Below, in pieces: positions 36,554 through 44,593 of a DNA stretch of 53,834 nt. The notes under the pieces were generated by a model. It did not search any database, was not told the DNA's origin, and saw nothing but the letters and a program-made list of their open reading frames with translations. Positions within the stretch are counted from its first letter, which is position 1, and every line of letters begins with the position of its first letter. A program made the translations under genes and the position numbers. The stretch comes from Peptostreptococcus faecalis (GTDB lineage: Bacteria; Bacillota; Clostridia; Peptostreptococcales; Peptostreptococcaceae): positions 1 through 53,834 of the forward strand of contig NZ_OERU01000006.1 of NCBI RefSeq assembly GCF_900240845.1, given 5' to 3'.

Positions 36554-36572
36554 AAAAGGTAGGTGATTTGTT

Positions 36573-37007
36573 ATGTTAAATCAGAAAGCATTTAAACCAA
36601 GTGATACTGAATATTTAGTTGATTTATGGGAGCGGTCTGTTAGAAAAACACATTTATTTTTATCAGAAAGAGATATTTTATCCATAAAAAACGATATACC
36701 AAACCATTTAAATAATTTAGATGTGATAATATGGGAAACTTTAGATGGTACAATTGTAGGTTTTAGTGGGATATATAAAACTCATCTTGAAGCGTTATTT
36801 ATAGATCCAGTACATTTCAGAAAAGGATATGGAAAGTATATAATAAGAACTTTAATAAATGAATTTGGAATTAAAACAGTAGATGTAAATAAAGATAATA
36901 AAGGTGCATTTGAGTTCTATAAGTCATTAGGATTTATGGTTGAGTCAGAATCTGCAATTGATAATGAAGGAAGAAACTTTCCTTTATTGCATCTTATTTT
37001 AGAATAG
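36573..37007 (+). CDS. GNAT-family N-acetyltransferase, paralogue of the preceding gene
   Basis: 144 aa. It aligns with its neighbour along the whole length (LVDLWERSVRKTHLFL versus IMGIWLTENIKAHSFI near the start). Acetyl-CoA loop: LEALFIDPVHFRKGYGKYIIRTLI; last part: VDVNKDNKGAFEFYKSLGFMVE. Probably a tandem duplication. It ends 7-15 bp before right-end repeat R4. The ribosome site is AAGGTAGGTG. Confidence 0.88.
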   Translation: MLNQKAFKPSDTEYLVDLWERSVRKTHLFLSERDILSIKNDIPNHLNNLDVIIWETLDGTIVGFSGIYKTHLEALFIDPVHFRKGYGKYIIRTLINEFGIKTVDVNKDNKGAFEFYKSLGFMVESESAIDNEGRNFPLLHLILE

Positions 37008-37013
37008 ATAAAT

Positions 37014-37140
37014 TTAAAAATAACCCAACTGTAACCCAACTGTACTAAAATATATTATAAAAGTATAATTAATAGCGTACTTTGAACATACAAAACGTTG
37101 AAATATCAACATATATAATTTTATAGAATTTATTAAAATA
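37014..37140. repeat. Right-end repeat R4 with arm-type sites
   Basis: AACCCAACT at 37022-37030 and 37033-37041, identical to the left-end pair, lies about 110 bp inside attR. This is the true right end of the element. Confidence 0.75.
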
Positions 37141-37149
37141 CTATTCTTA

Positions 37150-37249
37150 AAATCCCTCTCTCTCCGCCAGTTTTGAAATTAATATCGTGTATATATTGGA
37201 AATACTGATCTTTAAGATTTTGTATTTCCTTTTTTTATGTCTAAATAAC
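37150..37249. other. attR, doubling as the left edge of a decayed sibling element
   Basis: 37150-37182 is identical to 19877-19909. The next 67 bp match the element-internal side of attL, not unrelated chromosome, with substitutions at only a few positions. Confidence 0.9.
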
Positions 37250-37291
37250 AGAACTATAACACAATTATATTGTAACAGTGAAATATTATAA
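37183..37291. mobile_element. Decayed left end of a second element (R5)
   Basis: Similarity to 19910-20018 continues to about 37291. It includes degenerate arm sites AACAGAACT (37247-37255) and AACACAATT (37258-37266) at exactly the offset found in attL. The integrase gene that should follow is missing; sequence jumps to a terS relic. Confidence 0.75.
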
Positions 37292-37372
37292 GGAAATGAG
37301 GAAATTGATGTAGCAGAAGAAACGATTTTGCGTTGGAAGAATAAATATGAACTTAAATTGTGGAGAAGATGA
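37292..37372 (+). pseudogene. Frameshifted terS fragment
   Basis: The DNA matches the HTH part of terS (30620-30690 region): E-E-I-D-V-A-E corresponds to KELDIAE, and after a 2-base loss near 37320 the frame continues as T-I-L-R-W-K-N-K-Y-E-L-K, matching TISRWKSKDEFK. It is a short relic with no start and no intact frame. Confidence 0.75.
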
Positions 37373-37517
37373 ATAATTGAATATACCTTTAGATAAATAT
37401 TATAAAAGGTTGGAAAATATGGGCTAATAAAGCATATACGAAAAATATACCTTGATAGACATTTATAAAATAATATAATAAATATATAAATATTTTTTAT
37501 TGAGGAGTGAATTTAAA

Positions 37518-38213
37518 TTGGAGCAGAAATTAGACAGGGTGGGAAAAGTATTATCAGAAGTTCCAGTAATATTATTAATGATAGCGGTTTATTGTATACC
37601 TTCAACAGTGTTAGATTTTGTGTCTGAATTTATTAGAAAAACAGATACTCCGGATAAACTTGTACCAATTACAGGGATTAATACTATAATACCAATAATA
37701 GCAATTCTACTGACTGTTTCTATGTATCTATTAATAGCCAAAGAAATAAATATATTTAAATTTGACAAATCCTTCATTAACATGAAAAATATATTAATAA
37801 TATTAGTAGGGACTATATTAGCTCGTTTAATTGTTTATTCAGGAATATTGGCTTTAATGGTACAGGGAATAGAATCAACTCAAAATGATGTTATATTATC
37901 AGAAGTATTAAAAGGATATAGTTGGTATTTAATAGCGTCTATAGGTGTTTTACTAGCTCCTATTACAGAGGAAATAATTTATAGAGGATATATAATGGGA
38001 CACTTGTTTAAAAATAGTAAACCAATCATAGGTATATTAATTAATTCATTTTTATTCGGATTAATGCATAACGTTAATAACCTGACATCACTATTATTAT
38101 ATTCCTCAATTGGGATACTCCTTTCTGTTTCTTATCAAAAAACAAAAAGGCTTGAAATTCCAATTGCTATTCATATGTTAAACAATTATATTGCTTTTTT
38201 TACAGTATTATAA
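37518..38213 (+). CDS. CPBP-family intramembrane metalloprotease (Abi/CaaX type)
   Basis: 231 aa from TTG at 37518, eight bases after GAGGAGTG; a TTG at 37500 overlaps that ribosome site. About six membrane segments. Motif 1 is EEIIYRGYIMGHL (Glu-Glu and Arg), motif 2 FLFGLMHNVNN and motif 3 IAIHMLNNY, giving the full set of catalytic and metal-binding residues. Such proteins serve in bacteriocin self-immunity or peptide processing. It lies just outside attR in the decayed sibling element, so it may be stranded cargo. Confidence 0.9.
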   Translation: MEQKLDRVGKVLSEVPVILLMIAVYCIPSTVLDFVSEFIRKTDTPDKLVPITGINTIIPIIAILLTVSMYLLIAKEINIFKFDKSFINMKNILIILVGTILARLIVYSGILALMVQGIESTQNDVILSEVLKGYSWYLIASIGVLLAPITEEIIYRGYIMGHLFKNSKPIIGILINSFLFGLMHNVNNLTSLLLYSSIGILLSVSYQKTKRLEIPIAIHMLNNYIAFFTVL

Positions 38214-38244
38214 AAGTTATTAGAACTTTAGACAGGAGGCTCAT

Positions 38245-38382
38245 ATGAAAAATGGAATAAAGTTATATATAATATTTTTAATTTTATACGTAATAGTGAC
38301 TCTATGTTTTTTCACGTATATGAAGATTTATGAAGACATTTTAATATCACATTATGAATTTTTAATTTCATATATGATATGA
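38245..38382 (+). CDS. Small membrane protein, 45 aa
   Basis: ATG at 38245 follows CAGGAGGCTC. One hydrophobic segment (LYIIFLILYVIVTLCFFTYM, residues 7-26) precedes a short polar tail. It begins 31 bp after the CPBP gene and is probably cotranscribed. No family is recognised. Confidence 0.6.
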   Translation: MKNGIKLYIIFLILYVIVTLCFFTYMKIYEDILISHYEFLISYMI

Positions 38383-38450
38383 TACTATTATTGATTTTTA
38401 TGTAATTTTAATTTTAAATGAATATTTGTTATCTAAATATAAATATTTAA

Positions 38451-38492
38451 TTCAAAAAAAGACTAATTAATATCAATTGGTCTTTTTTTGAA
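38451..38492. terminator. Bidirectional terminator
   Basis: An 18-bp stem (38451-38468 with 38475-38492, one G-T pair), core AAAAAAAGACTAATT with AATTGGTCTTTTTTT, and a 6-nt loop. The remaining gap to 38676 shows no gene. Confidence 0.8.
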
Positions 38493-38676
38493 TTTATATA
38501 ACTCCTCAATTTATAAAAGCTTTGAATTTATAAAAGTGATTGTTTATAATAAAATAAGATGGGCAAAAAGTTATTATCAATTGAATTTCAATTCAATTTA
38601 ATTAACAGTTGTAATTTATTTATCAAAAAGGTATGTAAATTCATAAGTAATATTTAATTTTGAGGAGGTACTGTTC

Positions 38677-39375
38677 ATGAAAGTAATTAGTTCTAAAAAA
38701 ATGGGTAAAAGTAATTTAGGTTGGCTTAATAGTATTTTTCATTTTTCTTTTGCAGAATACTACAATCCAGAAAATATCAATTTTGGAAAATTAAGAGTAA
38801 TCAACGATGATTTGGTTGATAGCGGAACAGGTTTTGGTACGCATTCTCATCAAAATATGGAAATAATATCTTATGTAGTAGATGGAGAACTTACTCATGC
38901 TGACTCTATGGGGAATAAGAGAGCATTAAAAAGAGGGCATGCTCAGTACATGAGTGCAGGAACAGGAGTTAGACATAGTGAGTACAACCTTGGAGAAAAC
39001 ACATTAAGATTTCTTCAGATTTGGATATTACCTGATAAAGATGGACATACTCCTAATTATGGAGATTATATGTTTGAATGGAATGAGAGGGTAGATAACT
39101 GGTTGCATATGGTTTCTCCTAAAGATGGTGGCGCTCCAATTAGAATAAATCAAGATGCAAATATATATGTGACTGAAATTGAAGCGGGAAAAGAAGTTGA
39201 ATTTTCTGTAGGTGAAGGAAGACAAGTTTACCTTGTTCAAGTTGAAGGAAACTCTGAGATAAATGGACAAGAAGTGTCTGCAAAAGATGGAGTAGAGTCT
39301 ATTGAAGAAGATCTAAAGATCAAGGCTAAGGATAAGTCACATTTACTAGTAATTGAAATGAGAAAAGAAGATTAG
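38677..39375 (+). CDS. Pirin family protein (YhhW/quercetin-dioxygenase-like)
   Basis: 232 aa, a bicupin. The metal-binding cupin motif is FGTHSHQNMEIISYVVDGELTHADSMGN, with three His and one Glu, and GHAQYMSAGTGVRHSEYN is the pirin signature. The second cupin is degenerate. Enzymes of the family can cleave quercetin, but the physiological role is usually unclear. It is a single gene between two terminators, with GAGGAGG before the ATG. Confidence 0.92.
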   Translation: MKVISSKKMGKSNLGWLNSIFHFSFAEYYNPENINFGKLRVINDDLVDSGTGFGTHSHQNMEIISYVVDGELTHADSMGNKRALKRGHAQYMSAGTGVRHSEYNLGENTLRFLQIWILPDKDGHTPNYGDYMFEWNERVDNWLHMVSPKDGGAPIRINQDANIYVTEIEAGKEVEFSVGEGRQVYLVQVEGNSEINGQEVSAKDGVESIEEDLKIKAKDKSHLLVIEMRKED

Positions 39376-39430
39376 TTATATTTTGATAGAAAATATAGCT
39401 TAATATATGAGTATAATTAAATAAGATGAT

Positions 39431-39482
39431 AAAAGAGAACTAATATAAATCAGTATTTATAAGAAATTAGTTCTCTTTTTTT
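39431..39482 (+). terminator. Terminator after the pirin gene
   Basis: AAAAGAGAACTAAT (39431-39444) pairs with ATTAGTTCTCTTTT (39466-39479), ending in a T run. Confidence 0.85.
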
Positions 39483-39501
39483 GTAATTAAATATAAAATA
39501 T

Positions 39502-39700
39502 TTGAATTTTCAGGTTAGTATGATAAAATAGAAATAATAATTAATCATTGGAGTTTTATTCAAGGTTTTTTATAATAATAAACCTTATAAGCCTACCAAT
39601 GATTGTTTTTTATTTTTATACTAAATTAATTTGACAAACTAATAGTATAATAAAAAACAATTTAATATATAAAATATGGAGGGGTGGGGGAAAGTATAAT
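39502..39700 (+). promoter_or_regulatory. hisA leader with promoter and attenuator-like terminator
   Basis: Promoter TTGAAT (39502-39507), 16 bp, TAAAAT (39524-39529). The leader then folds into a long nested hairpin: AATCATTGG (39543-39551) with CCAATGATT (39596-39604), and inside it AAGGTTT with AAACCTT. The outer stem is followed by GTTTTTTATTTTT. Downstream, TATACTA (39617-39623) and TAGTATA (39643-39649) form an inverted repeat. No T-box or His-codon leader peptide was found. Confidence 0.5.
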
Positions 39701-40432
39701 ATGAATATTTATCCAGCAATAGATATAATTAATGGGCAAGCAGTTCGTCTCACGGAAGGTGATTATAATAAGAAAAAAGTTTATGATGAAGACCCATTAA
39801 ACGTAGCTAATAGCTTCTATAAAAAGGGTGCAAATCATTTACATGTAGTTGATTTAGATGGAGCTAAAGGCGGAGGAATGTCTAATTTAGAGACTATTTC
39901 AAAGATAATAAAAAACACATCGATGTTTGTTGAAGTCGGTGGTGGTATTAGAGATGAATCTCGTATAAAGGATTTGATTTCAATTGGAGTTGGAAGAGTA
40001 ATTCTTGGAACAGTTGCAGTTAAAAATTTTGAATTTTTAAAAGAAATGGTAGAAAAATATGGAGAAAAAATATCTGTAGGAGTAGACACAAGAGATGGAT
40101 ATGTAGCAGTTGAAGGTTGGTTAGAAACTACAAAGGTATCAGGATATGAATTTTGCAAAAAACTGAAAAGCATAGGTGTAAAATCAATTATATATACTGA
40201 TATCGCTACAGATGGTGCTATGAAGGGGACTAACTTAGACGCATTTAAAGAATTATACAAGATTTTAAATGATGACGAGGAAAGCAAAGTAGAGATTACT
40301 GCATCAGGGGGAGTTGTTTCTATAGAAGAGGTAAAAGAGTTAAAAAAAATAGGGATAGACAGCGTTATAATAGGCAAAGCTTTATATGAAGGTAGTATAG
40401 GCATTGAGGAATTGATGAAAATAGGAAAATAA
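39701..40432 (+). CDS. hisA: Phosphoribosylformimino-5-aminoimidazole carboxamide ribotide isomerase
   Basis: 243 aa (beta-alpha)8 barrel. The N-terminal catalytic Asp is in IYPAIDIINGQAVRL and the second in ISVGVDTRDGYVAVEGW; VGGGIRDE and GVGRVILGT bind phosphate. It catalyses the Amadori rearrangement ProFAR to PRFAR, the substrate of HisF. It is first in the rightward his operon, behind an attenuator-like leader, with a strong GGAGGGGTGGGGG ribosome site. Confidence 0.95.
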   Translation: MNIYPAIDIINGQAVRLTEGDYNKKKVYDEDPLNVANSFYKKGANHLHVVDLDGAKGGGMSNLETISKIIKNTSMFVEVGGGIRDESRIKDLISIGVGRVILGTVAVKNFEFLKEMVEKYGEKISVGVDTRDGYVAVEGWLETTKVSGYEFCKKLKSIGVKSIIYTDIATDGAMKGTNLDAFKELYKILNDDEESKVEITASGGVVSIEEVKELKKIGIDSVIIGKALYEGSIGIEELMKIGK

Positions 40433-40465
40433 TTTCTAATTTATTTTAAGATGGGAGATTGAGTT

Positions 40466-41230
40466 ATGGAATATAAAAAGATAATACCTTGTATGGATGT
40501 TAGAGATGGAAAAGTTGTAAAGGGTACAAACTTTAAAAATATAAGAGAAATAGCAGATCCGATAGAAATGTCTAAGTTTTATGATAAAAGTGGTGCAGAT
40601 GAACTTGTGTTTTATGATATTGGAGCAAGTATGGAAGGAAGAACTGTATTTATTGATATGTTAAAAGATATCGCATTTAATGTATCTATACCTCTTGTTG
40701 TTGGTGGAGGAATCAGTTCTATGGAAGATGTAGATAGAGTGATGAGTTCTGGAGCTGATAAGGTAAGTATCAACTCTGGAGCAATAAAAAATCCTCAATT
40801 AATAAAGGATGCTTCAGAAAAGTATGGAAAAGAATGCGTTATATTATCTGTGGATGTGTCTAAAGTGGACGGAAAATACCATGTATTTACAAAGGGTGGT
40901 TCAGAAGATACAGGAATGGACGCAATTGAGTGGGTAAAGAAATTAGAAAAATTAGGTGCAGGGGAATTAGTTTTAAATAGTATAGATACTGACGGTGTGA
41001 GAAATGGTTTTGATTTAGATATGCTAAGAGACTTTGCATCTGAAATAAAAATCCCTATTATAGCATCAGGTGGAGCTGGAAAGAAAGAAGATTTTAGTGA
41101 ATTATTTAAAATAGATGGGATATCTACTGGATTAGCAGCGGGTATATTCCACGAAAAAGTAGTAGATATAGCTGATTTAAAGGATTATTTAATAGAGAAT
41201 GGCGTAAATGTAAAGAGGAATGTGATATGA
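40466..41230 (+). CDS. hisF: Imidazole glycerol phosphate synthase, cyclase subunit
   Basis: 254 aa. Catalytic Asp residues are in [13 protein letters not shown] and [35 protein letters not shown] and [11 protein letters not shown] are family motifs. It normally takes ammonia channelled from HisH, but no hisH occurs in this window. At the position of the Thermotoga gate residue Arg5 there is Lys (YKKIIPC); the other gate residues (Glu in DELVF, Lys in ADKVS, Glu in GAGEL) are conserved. Its stop overlaps hisIE (ATGA). Confidence 0.95.
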   Translation: MEYKKIIPCMDVRDGKVVKGTNFKNIREIADPIEMSKFYDKSGADELVFYDIGASMEGRTVFIDMLKDIAFNVSIPLVVGGGISSMEDVDRVMSSGADKVSINSGAIKNPQLIKDASEKYGKECVILSVDVSKVDGKYHVFTKGGSEDTGMDAIEWVKKLEKLGAGELVLNSIDTDGVRNGFDLDMLRDFASEIKIPIIASGGAGKKEDFSELFKIDGISTGLAAGIFHEKVVDIADLKDYLIENGVNVKRNVI

Positions 41231-41913
41231 ATATAAAGGATTTGAAATTTGATGAAAAAGGACTTATTCCAGTAGTAGTTCAAGATTATTATTCAGATGA
41301 AGTACTTACTGTGGCATATATGAATAAGGAGAGTCTGGATATTACAATTAAGGAAGGTCGTACTTGCTTTTGGTCTAGGAGTAGAAATGAGCTTTGGAGA
41401 AAAGGTGAAACAAGTGGAAATGTACAGCATGTAGTATCTATAACATCAGATTGTGACAATGATGCTCTTGTAGTGAAAGTAATAAAAGATGGTCCTGCAT
41501 GCCACCTAGGTAGCGATAGTTGTTTTTCTAATCTATTATATTTAAAAGTAATCGATAAATCAGATTTGAATGATGAAAAAGAAATAAAAAAAATAAGTGA
41601 AAAATCATTGCTATCAAATCTTTATGACTTATTAAATCAGAGATATGTAGACAGACCGGAGGGAAGTTATACAACTTATTTATTTGATAAGGGATTAGAA
41701 AAAATATTAAAAAAAGTTGGAGAAGAGTCTGCTGAAGTTGTAATTGGTGCAATGAAAGACGATAAAGAGGAAACTATCTATGAAATATCAGATCTTTGCT
41801 ATCATATCTTAGTGTTAATGGTAGATATGGGAATTTCAGTGGAAGATGTATTAAAAGAATTGGATTCTAGGCATATTATAGATAAAAAAGTGAAACAGGA
41901 GACTATGAAATGA
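41227..41913 (+). CDS. hisI: Bifunctional phosphoribosyl-AMP cyclohydrolase and phosphoribosyl-ATP pyrophosphatase
   Basis: 228 aa fusion. The HisI domain (residues 1-115) has [23 protein letters not shown] and the metal-binding Cys/His set TSDCDNDAL and [12 protein letters not shown]. The HisE domain (about 130-228) has [33 protein letters not shown]. It performs steps 2 and 3 of histidine synthesis. ATGA overlaps at both ends couple it to hisF and hisK. Confidence 0.95.
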   Translation: MNIKDLKFDEKGLIPVVVQDYYSDEVLTVAYMNKESLDITIKEGRTCFWSRSRNELWRKGETSGNVQHVVSITSDCDNDALVVKVIKDGPACHLGSDSCFSNLLYLKVIDKSDLNDEKEIKKISEKSLLSNLYDLLNQRYVDRPEGSYTTYLFDKGLEKILKKVGEESAEVVIGAMKDDKEETIYEISDLCYHILVLMVDMGISVEDVLKELDSRHIIDKKVKQETMK

Positions 41914-42719
41914 TAATTAAATCTACTATGCATAATCACAGTACTTGGTGTGATGGTAAAAGTTCTGTAGAAGATATGGTAAGAGCTGCCATAAAGTCTG
42001 GATTTACAGATATTGGATTTTCTAGTCATAGTCATGATCCCAAATTTCCAGAGTCTTTAAACGATGAGGATGGATATATCAGAGAAGTTTTGCAAATGAG
42101 AGAAAAGTATAAAAATGATATACGCATATATTGTGGGATAGAGCAAGATTATTTAAGCGAACCACCAAGAAAAGAATATGATTATATAATCGGTTCTGTA
42201 CATTATGTTCCTATAAAAAATGGAGATACATTTTGTGTAGATGAGTCATTTGAAAGTTTTTCATCTGCAATATTAAAATATTATGATGGTGATTCTATTT
42301 CTATGGTTAGAGATTATTTTGATTCAGTGGTAGATAATGTAAATAAGAATAAGCCAGATATAATAGGACATTTTGATTTGTTATTGAAATTCAACTCTGG
42401 AAACAAACTTTTTGATGAAAATTCAAATGAATATAAAAAAATAGCAATAAAAGCATTAGATAATTGTATGCAAATTGGAGGGTTAATTGAGATAAATACA
42501 GGCGGTCAATTTAGAGGGTATAGAAACTTTCCATATCCTCAAGACCATATACTGGAGTATTTATGTAAGTACGATTATCCAGTTATGATAAATACAGATT
42601 GCCACAATATAGAGGGCATTGATTTTGGAATTGAAGATGCACTCTATAGAATGAAAAAAATAGGATTCAAAAGAGTTCATCAATATATAGGCGGAGAATT
42701 TATATCAGTAAATATTTAA
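41910..42719 (+). CDS. hisK: Histidinol-phosphatase, PHP family
   Basis: 269 aa. Metal-binding motifs of the PHP domain are visible: [45 protein letters not shown] and NTDCHNIEG. This fits the B. subtilis HisK/HisJ type rather than the HAD type fused to HisB. It dephosphorylates histidinol phosphate. It is last in the operon, before a bidirectional terminator. Confidence 0.93.
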   Translation: MIIKSTMHNHSTWCDGKSSVEDMVRAAIKSGFTDIGFSSHSHDPKFPESLNDEDGYIREVLQMREKYKNDIRIYCGIEQDYLSEPPRKEYDYIIGSVHYVPIKNGDTFCVDESFESFSSAILKYYDGDSISMVRDYFDSVVDNVNKNKPDIIGHFDLLLKFNSGNKLFDENSNEYKKIAIKALDNCMQIGGLIEINTGGQFRGYRNFPYPQDHILEYLCKYDYPVMINTDCHNIEGIDFGIEDALYRMKKIGFKRVHQYIGGEFISVNI

Positions 42720-42772
42720 TTAATTATAATTTGGTTATAACTTGAAAATAATTAATTATGTTTAATCTAATT

Positions 42773-42811
42773 AAAAAAGATTCCTTGGAATTTCACCTAG
42801 GAATCTTTTTT
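42773..42811. terminator. Bidirectional terminator between the two his operons
   Basis: AAAAAAGATTCCT (42773-42785) pairs with AGGAATCTTTTTT (42799-42811), with A and T tracts on both sides serving the convergent hisK and hisB. Confidence 0.9.
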
Positions 42812-42853
42812 TTGAAAATATTATCTTTTAAATAAATTTATTTACTTTAAAAT

Positions 42854-43459
42854 TTAAATATCTAGAATACCCTTTGTAGATGGAATTTCATCTTTAAATT
42901 CTTCATCAATTGATACAGCCTTACGTAGAGATCTTGCAAGTGCTTTGAAAGCCGCTTCTATTATGTGATGACTGTTAGTTCCTGCAAATTGATAAAAATG
43001 TATATTTGATTTAGATTTTCTAGAAAAAGCAACCATAAACTCATTAATTAATTCTGTGTCGAAGTTACCTACTTTTTCAGTTGGAATTTGTAGGTTATTT
43101 ACTACGTATGATCTTCCTGACAAGTCAACTACAGCCATTACCATCGCCTCATCCATTGGTATAGATATTTCACCATATCTACATATTCCTTTTCTATCCC
43201 CTAGAGCAGTTTGAAAAGCATCTCCAAGCACCATTGCAATATCTTCAGTTGTGTGGTGATAGTCAATATGGGTATCTCCTACACATTTTATGCTAAGGTC
43301 AAATCTACCATGTCTAGCAAAAAGTTCCAACATATGATCTAGAAAACCAGATCCTGTATGTATATCATATTCACCTGTTCCGTCCAAGTTTAATGATATT
43401 TCTATTTGAGTTTCCTTACTATTTCTAGTCAAATTAGCTTCTCTTTTAATAATAATCAC
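42854..43459 (-). CDS. hisB: Imidazoleglycerol-phosphate dehydratase
   Basis: 201 aa as written. Motifs SGFLDHMLELFARHG, IDYHHTTEDIAMVLGDA and GTNSHHIIEAAFKALARSL hold the Mn-binding His and Glu residues. It is monofunctional (no phosphatase domain). The start is uncertain: GTG at 43459 lies inside AAGAAGGTGATT, itself the Shine-Dalgarno sequence, which would place initiation at the ATT two or three codons later; other homologues begin near that point. Last gene of the leftward operon. Confidence 0.93.
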   Translation of the reverse strand: MIIIKREANLTRNSKETQIEISLNLDGTGEYDIHTGSGFLDHMLELFARHGRFDLSIKCVGDTHIDYHHTTEDIAMVLGDAFQTALGDRKGICRYGEISIPMDEAMVMAVVDLSGRSYVVNNLQIPTEKVGNFDTELINEFMVAFSRKSKSNIHFYQFAGTNSHHIIEAAFKALARSLRKAVSIDEEFKDEIPSTKGILDI

Positions 43460-43518
43460 CTTCTTAAAATAAAATATGTTCTATATTGTAAATTTATTTT
43501 TATACTTTATCGATATTA

Positions 43519-44571
43519 TTAAATAATATCTTTTAGAGCTTCTATTAATTTATCCATTTCTTGGTCAGTTCCAATAGATATACGTATATATTTATCTATA
43601 AAAGGCTTGTTCCAATATCTTACAAGGATTTTTTTACTTTTTAGTTCTTCATAAAAATATTCGCCCAATTTATCATTAGGGCATTTTGCAAAAATAAAGT
43701 TAGCCTTGCTGTCTGTCAAATCAAATCCTAAATCTATAAGTTCTTTAGATATGCGCTCTCTGGTAGATATTATCTTATCTACGCTTTTTTGAAAGTCTTT
43801 TTTATTTTCAAAGACTTTTCTAGCTATCGTTTGGGATAGAGTGTTTACATTATAAGGATTAAAATTATACTTGATAGTATTTAAATCATTAATCAGCTCT
43901 GAATTACCTAGTGCATATCCTACTCTTGTTCCAGCTAGTGAACGTGATTTTGACATTGTTCCAACTACCAATAAATTATCGTATTGATTCAGCAAGCAAA
44001 CTGAACTCTCAGCTCCAAAGTCAACATATGCCTCATCTATTATTACTAATCTGTTTTTATTCTGCTCTAATAGTTCTTTTATTTTATCTATACTCAAAGC
44101 TAGTCCAGTAGGTGCATTAGGATTTGCAAGTATTATAGTCTCAGATAAATCTTTATAATCATTTATATTTACTGACAAATCATCCATTAAAGGTACTTTT
44201 CTATGTTTTACTCTAGCTACATTAGACATATTAGAATAAAAACTGTATGTAATATTAGGGAAAGCAACTCCATTTTTTCCATATGCCATCATGCAAAATG
44301 CTAAAACTTCATCTGATCCATTTCCGGCATATACCATATCACTTGAAATTTTGAAAGTATTTGAAAGAGTCTCATATAAACGTGTGCATTTTGGGTCATT
44401 ATATAATCTAAGATTTTTAATTTCATCTGTAACATTTGATATAAAACTATCGCTATATTCATATGGATTTTCGTTTGTATTTAATTTTATCCAGTTATCT
44501 ATGTCTCTTGGTTGTTCACCAGGGACATAAGGAGGTATATTTTTAAGTTCTTCATTTATAAATCTACTCAT
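43519..44571 (-). CDS. hisC: Histidinol-phosphate aminotransferase
   Basis: 350 aa PLP enzyme, fold type I. KLNTNENPYEY near the N-terminus, ILANPNAPTGLAL, IIDEAYVDFG and the PLP-lysine motif GTMSKSRSLAGTRVGYALG mark HisC. It converts imidazole acetol phosphate to histidinol phosphate. It lies 22 bp after hisD and 59 bp before hisB. Confidence 0.95.
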   Translation of the reverse strand: MSRFINEELKNIPPYVPGEQPRDIDNWIKLNTNENPYEYSDSFISNVTDEIKNLRLYNDPKCTRLYETLSNTFKISSDMVYAGNGSDEVLAFCMMAYGKNGVAFPNITYSFYSNMSNVARVKHRKVPLMDDLSVNINDYKDLSETIILANPNAPTGLALSIDKIKELLEQNKNRLVIIDEAYVDFGAESSVCLLNQYDNLLVVGTMSKSRSLAGTRVGYALGNSELINDLNTIKYNFNPYNVNTLSQTIARKVFENKKDFQKSVDKIISTRERISKELIDLGFDLTDSKANFIFAKCPNDKLGEYFYEELKSKKILVRYWNKPFIDKYIRISIGTDQEMDKLIEALKDII

Positions 44572-44593
44572 TTCACATTCCTTTATAAATTAT

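Larger units (their letters stand above)
19877..37182. mobile_element. 17.3-kb integrative element, phage-satellite (PICI-like) architecture
   Basis: It is bounded by a 33-bp direct repeat made from the tRNA-Ser 3' end. In order it holds: integrase, Doc-type toxin and RhuM-like partner (leftward), repressor with divergent Cro-like gene, Rha-type regulator, excisionase-like protein, replication initiator with internal iterons, DnaB-type helicase, a sigma-70-like regulator, small terminase subunit, then cargo genes. No large terminase, portal, capsid, tail, holin or endolysin gene is present. Integrase, divergent switch, replication and terS without structural genes is the hallmark layout of phage-inducible chromosomal islands. 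A prophage that lost its late genes is the main alternative, though all the control genes read as intact. Confidence 0.8.

Noticed and set aside
19877-37182. Intact prophage
   Set aside because: Large terminase, portal, capsid, tail and lysis genes are all missing, and the region after terS holds only cargo genes.
35192-37266. R2-R5 as insertion-sequence ends
   Set aside because: No transposase or target duplications; their arm-like pairs match those beside the integrase core sites instead.
39631-39651. TTGACA and TATAAT upstream of hisA as a promoter
   Set aside because: They are only 9 bp apart, too close for a sigma-A promoter.
39376-39700. Possible hisH remnant upstream of hisA
   Set aside because: No glutamine-amidotransferase motifs (such as the nucleophile Cys segment or the His-Glu pair) are visible in any frame; the space is filled by a terminator and leader.
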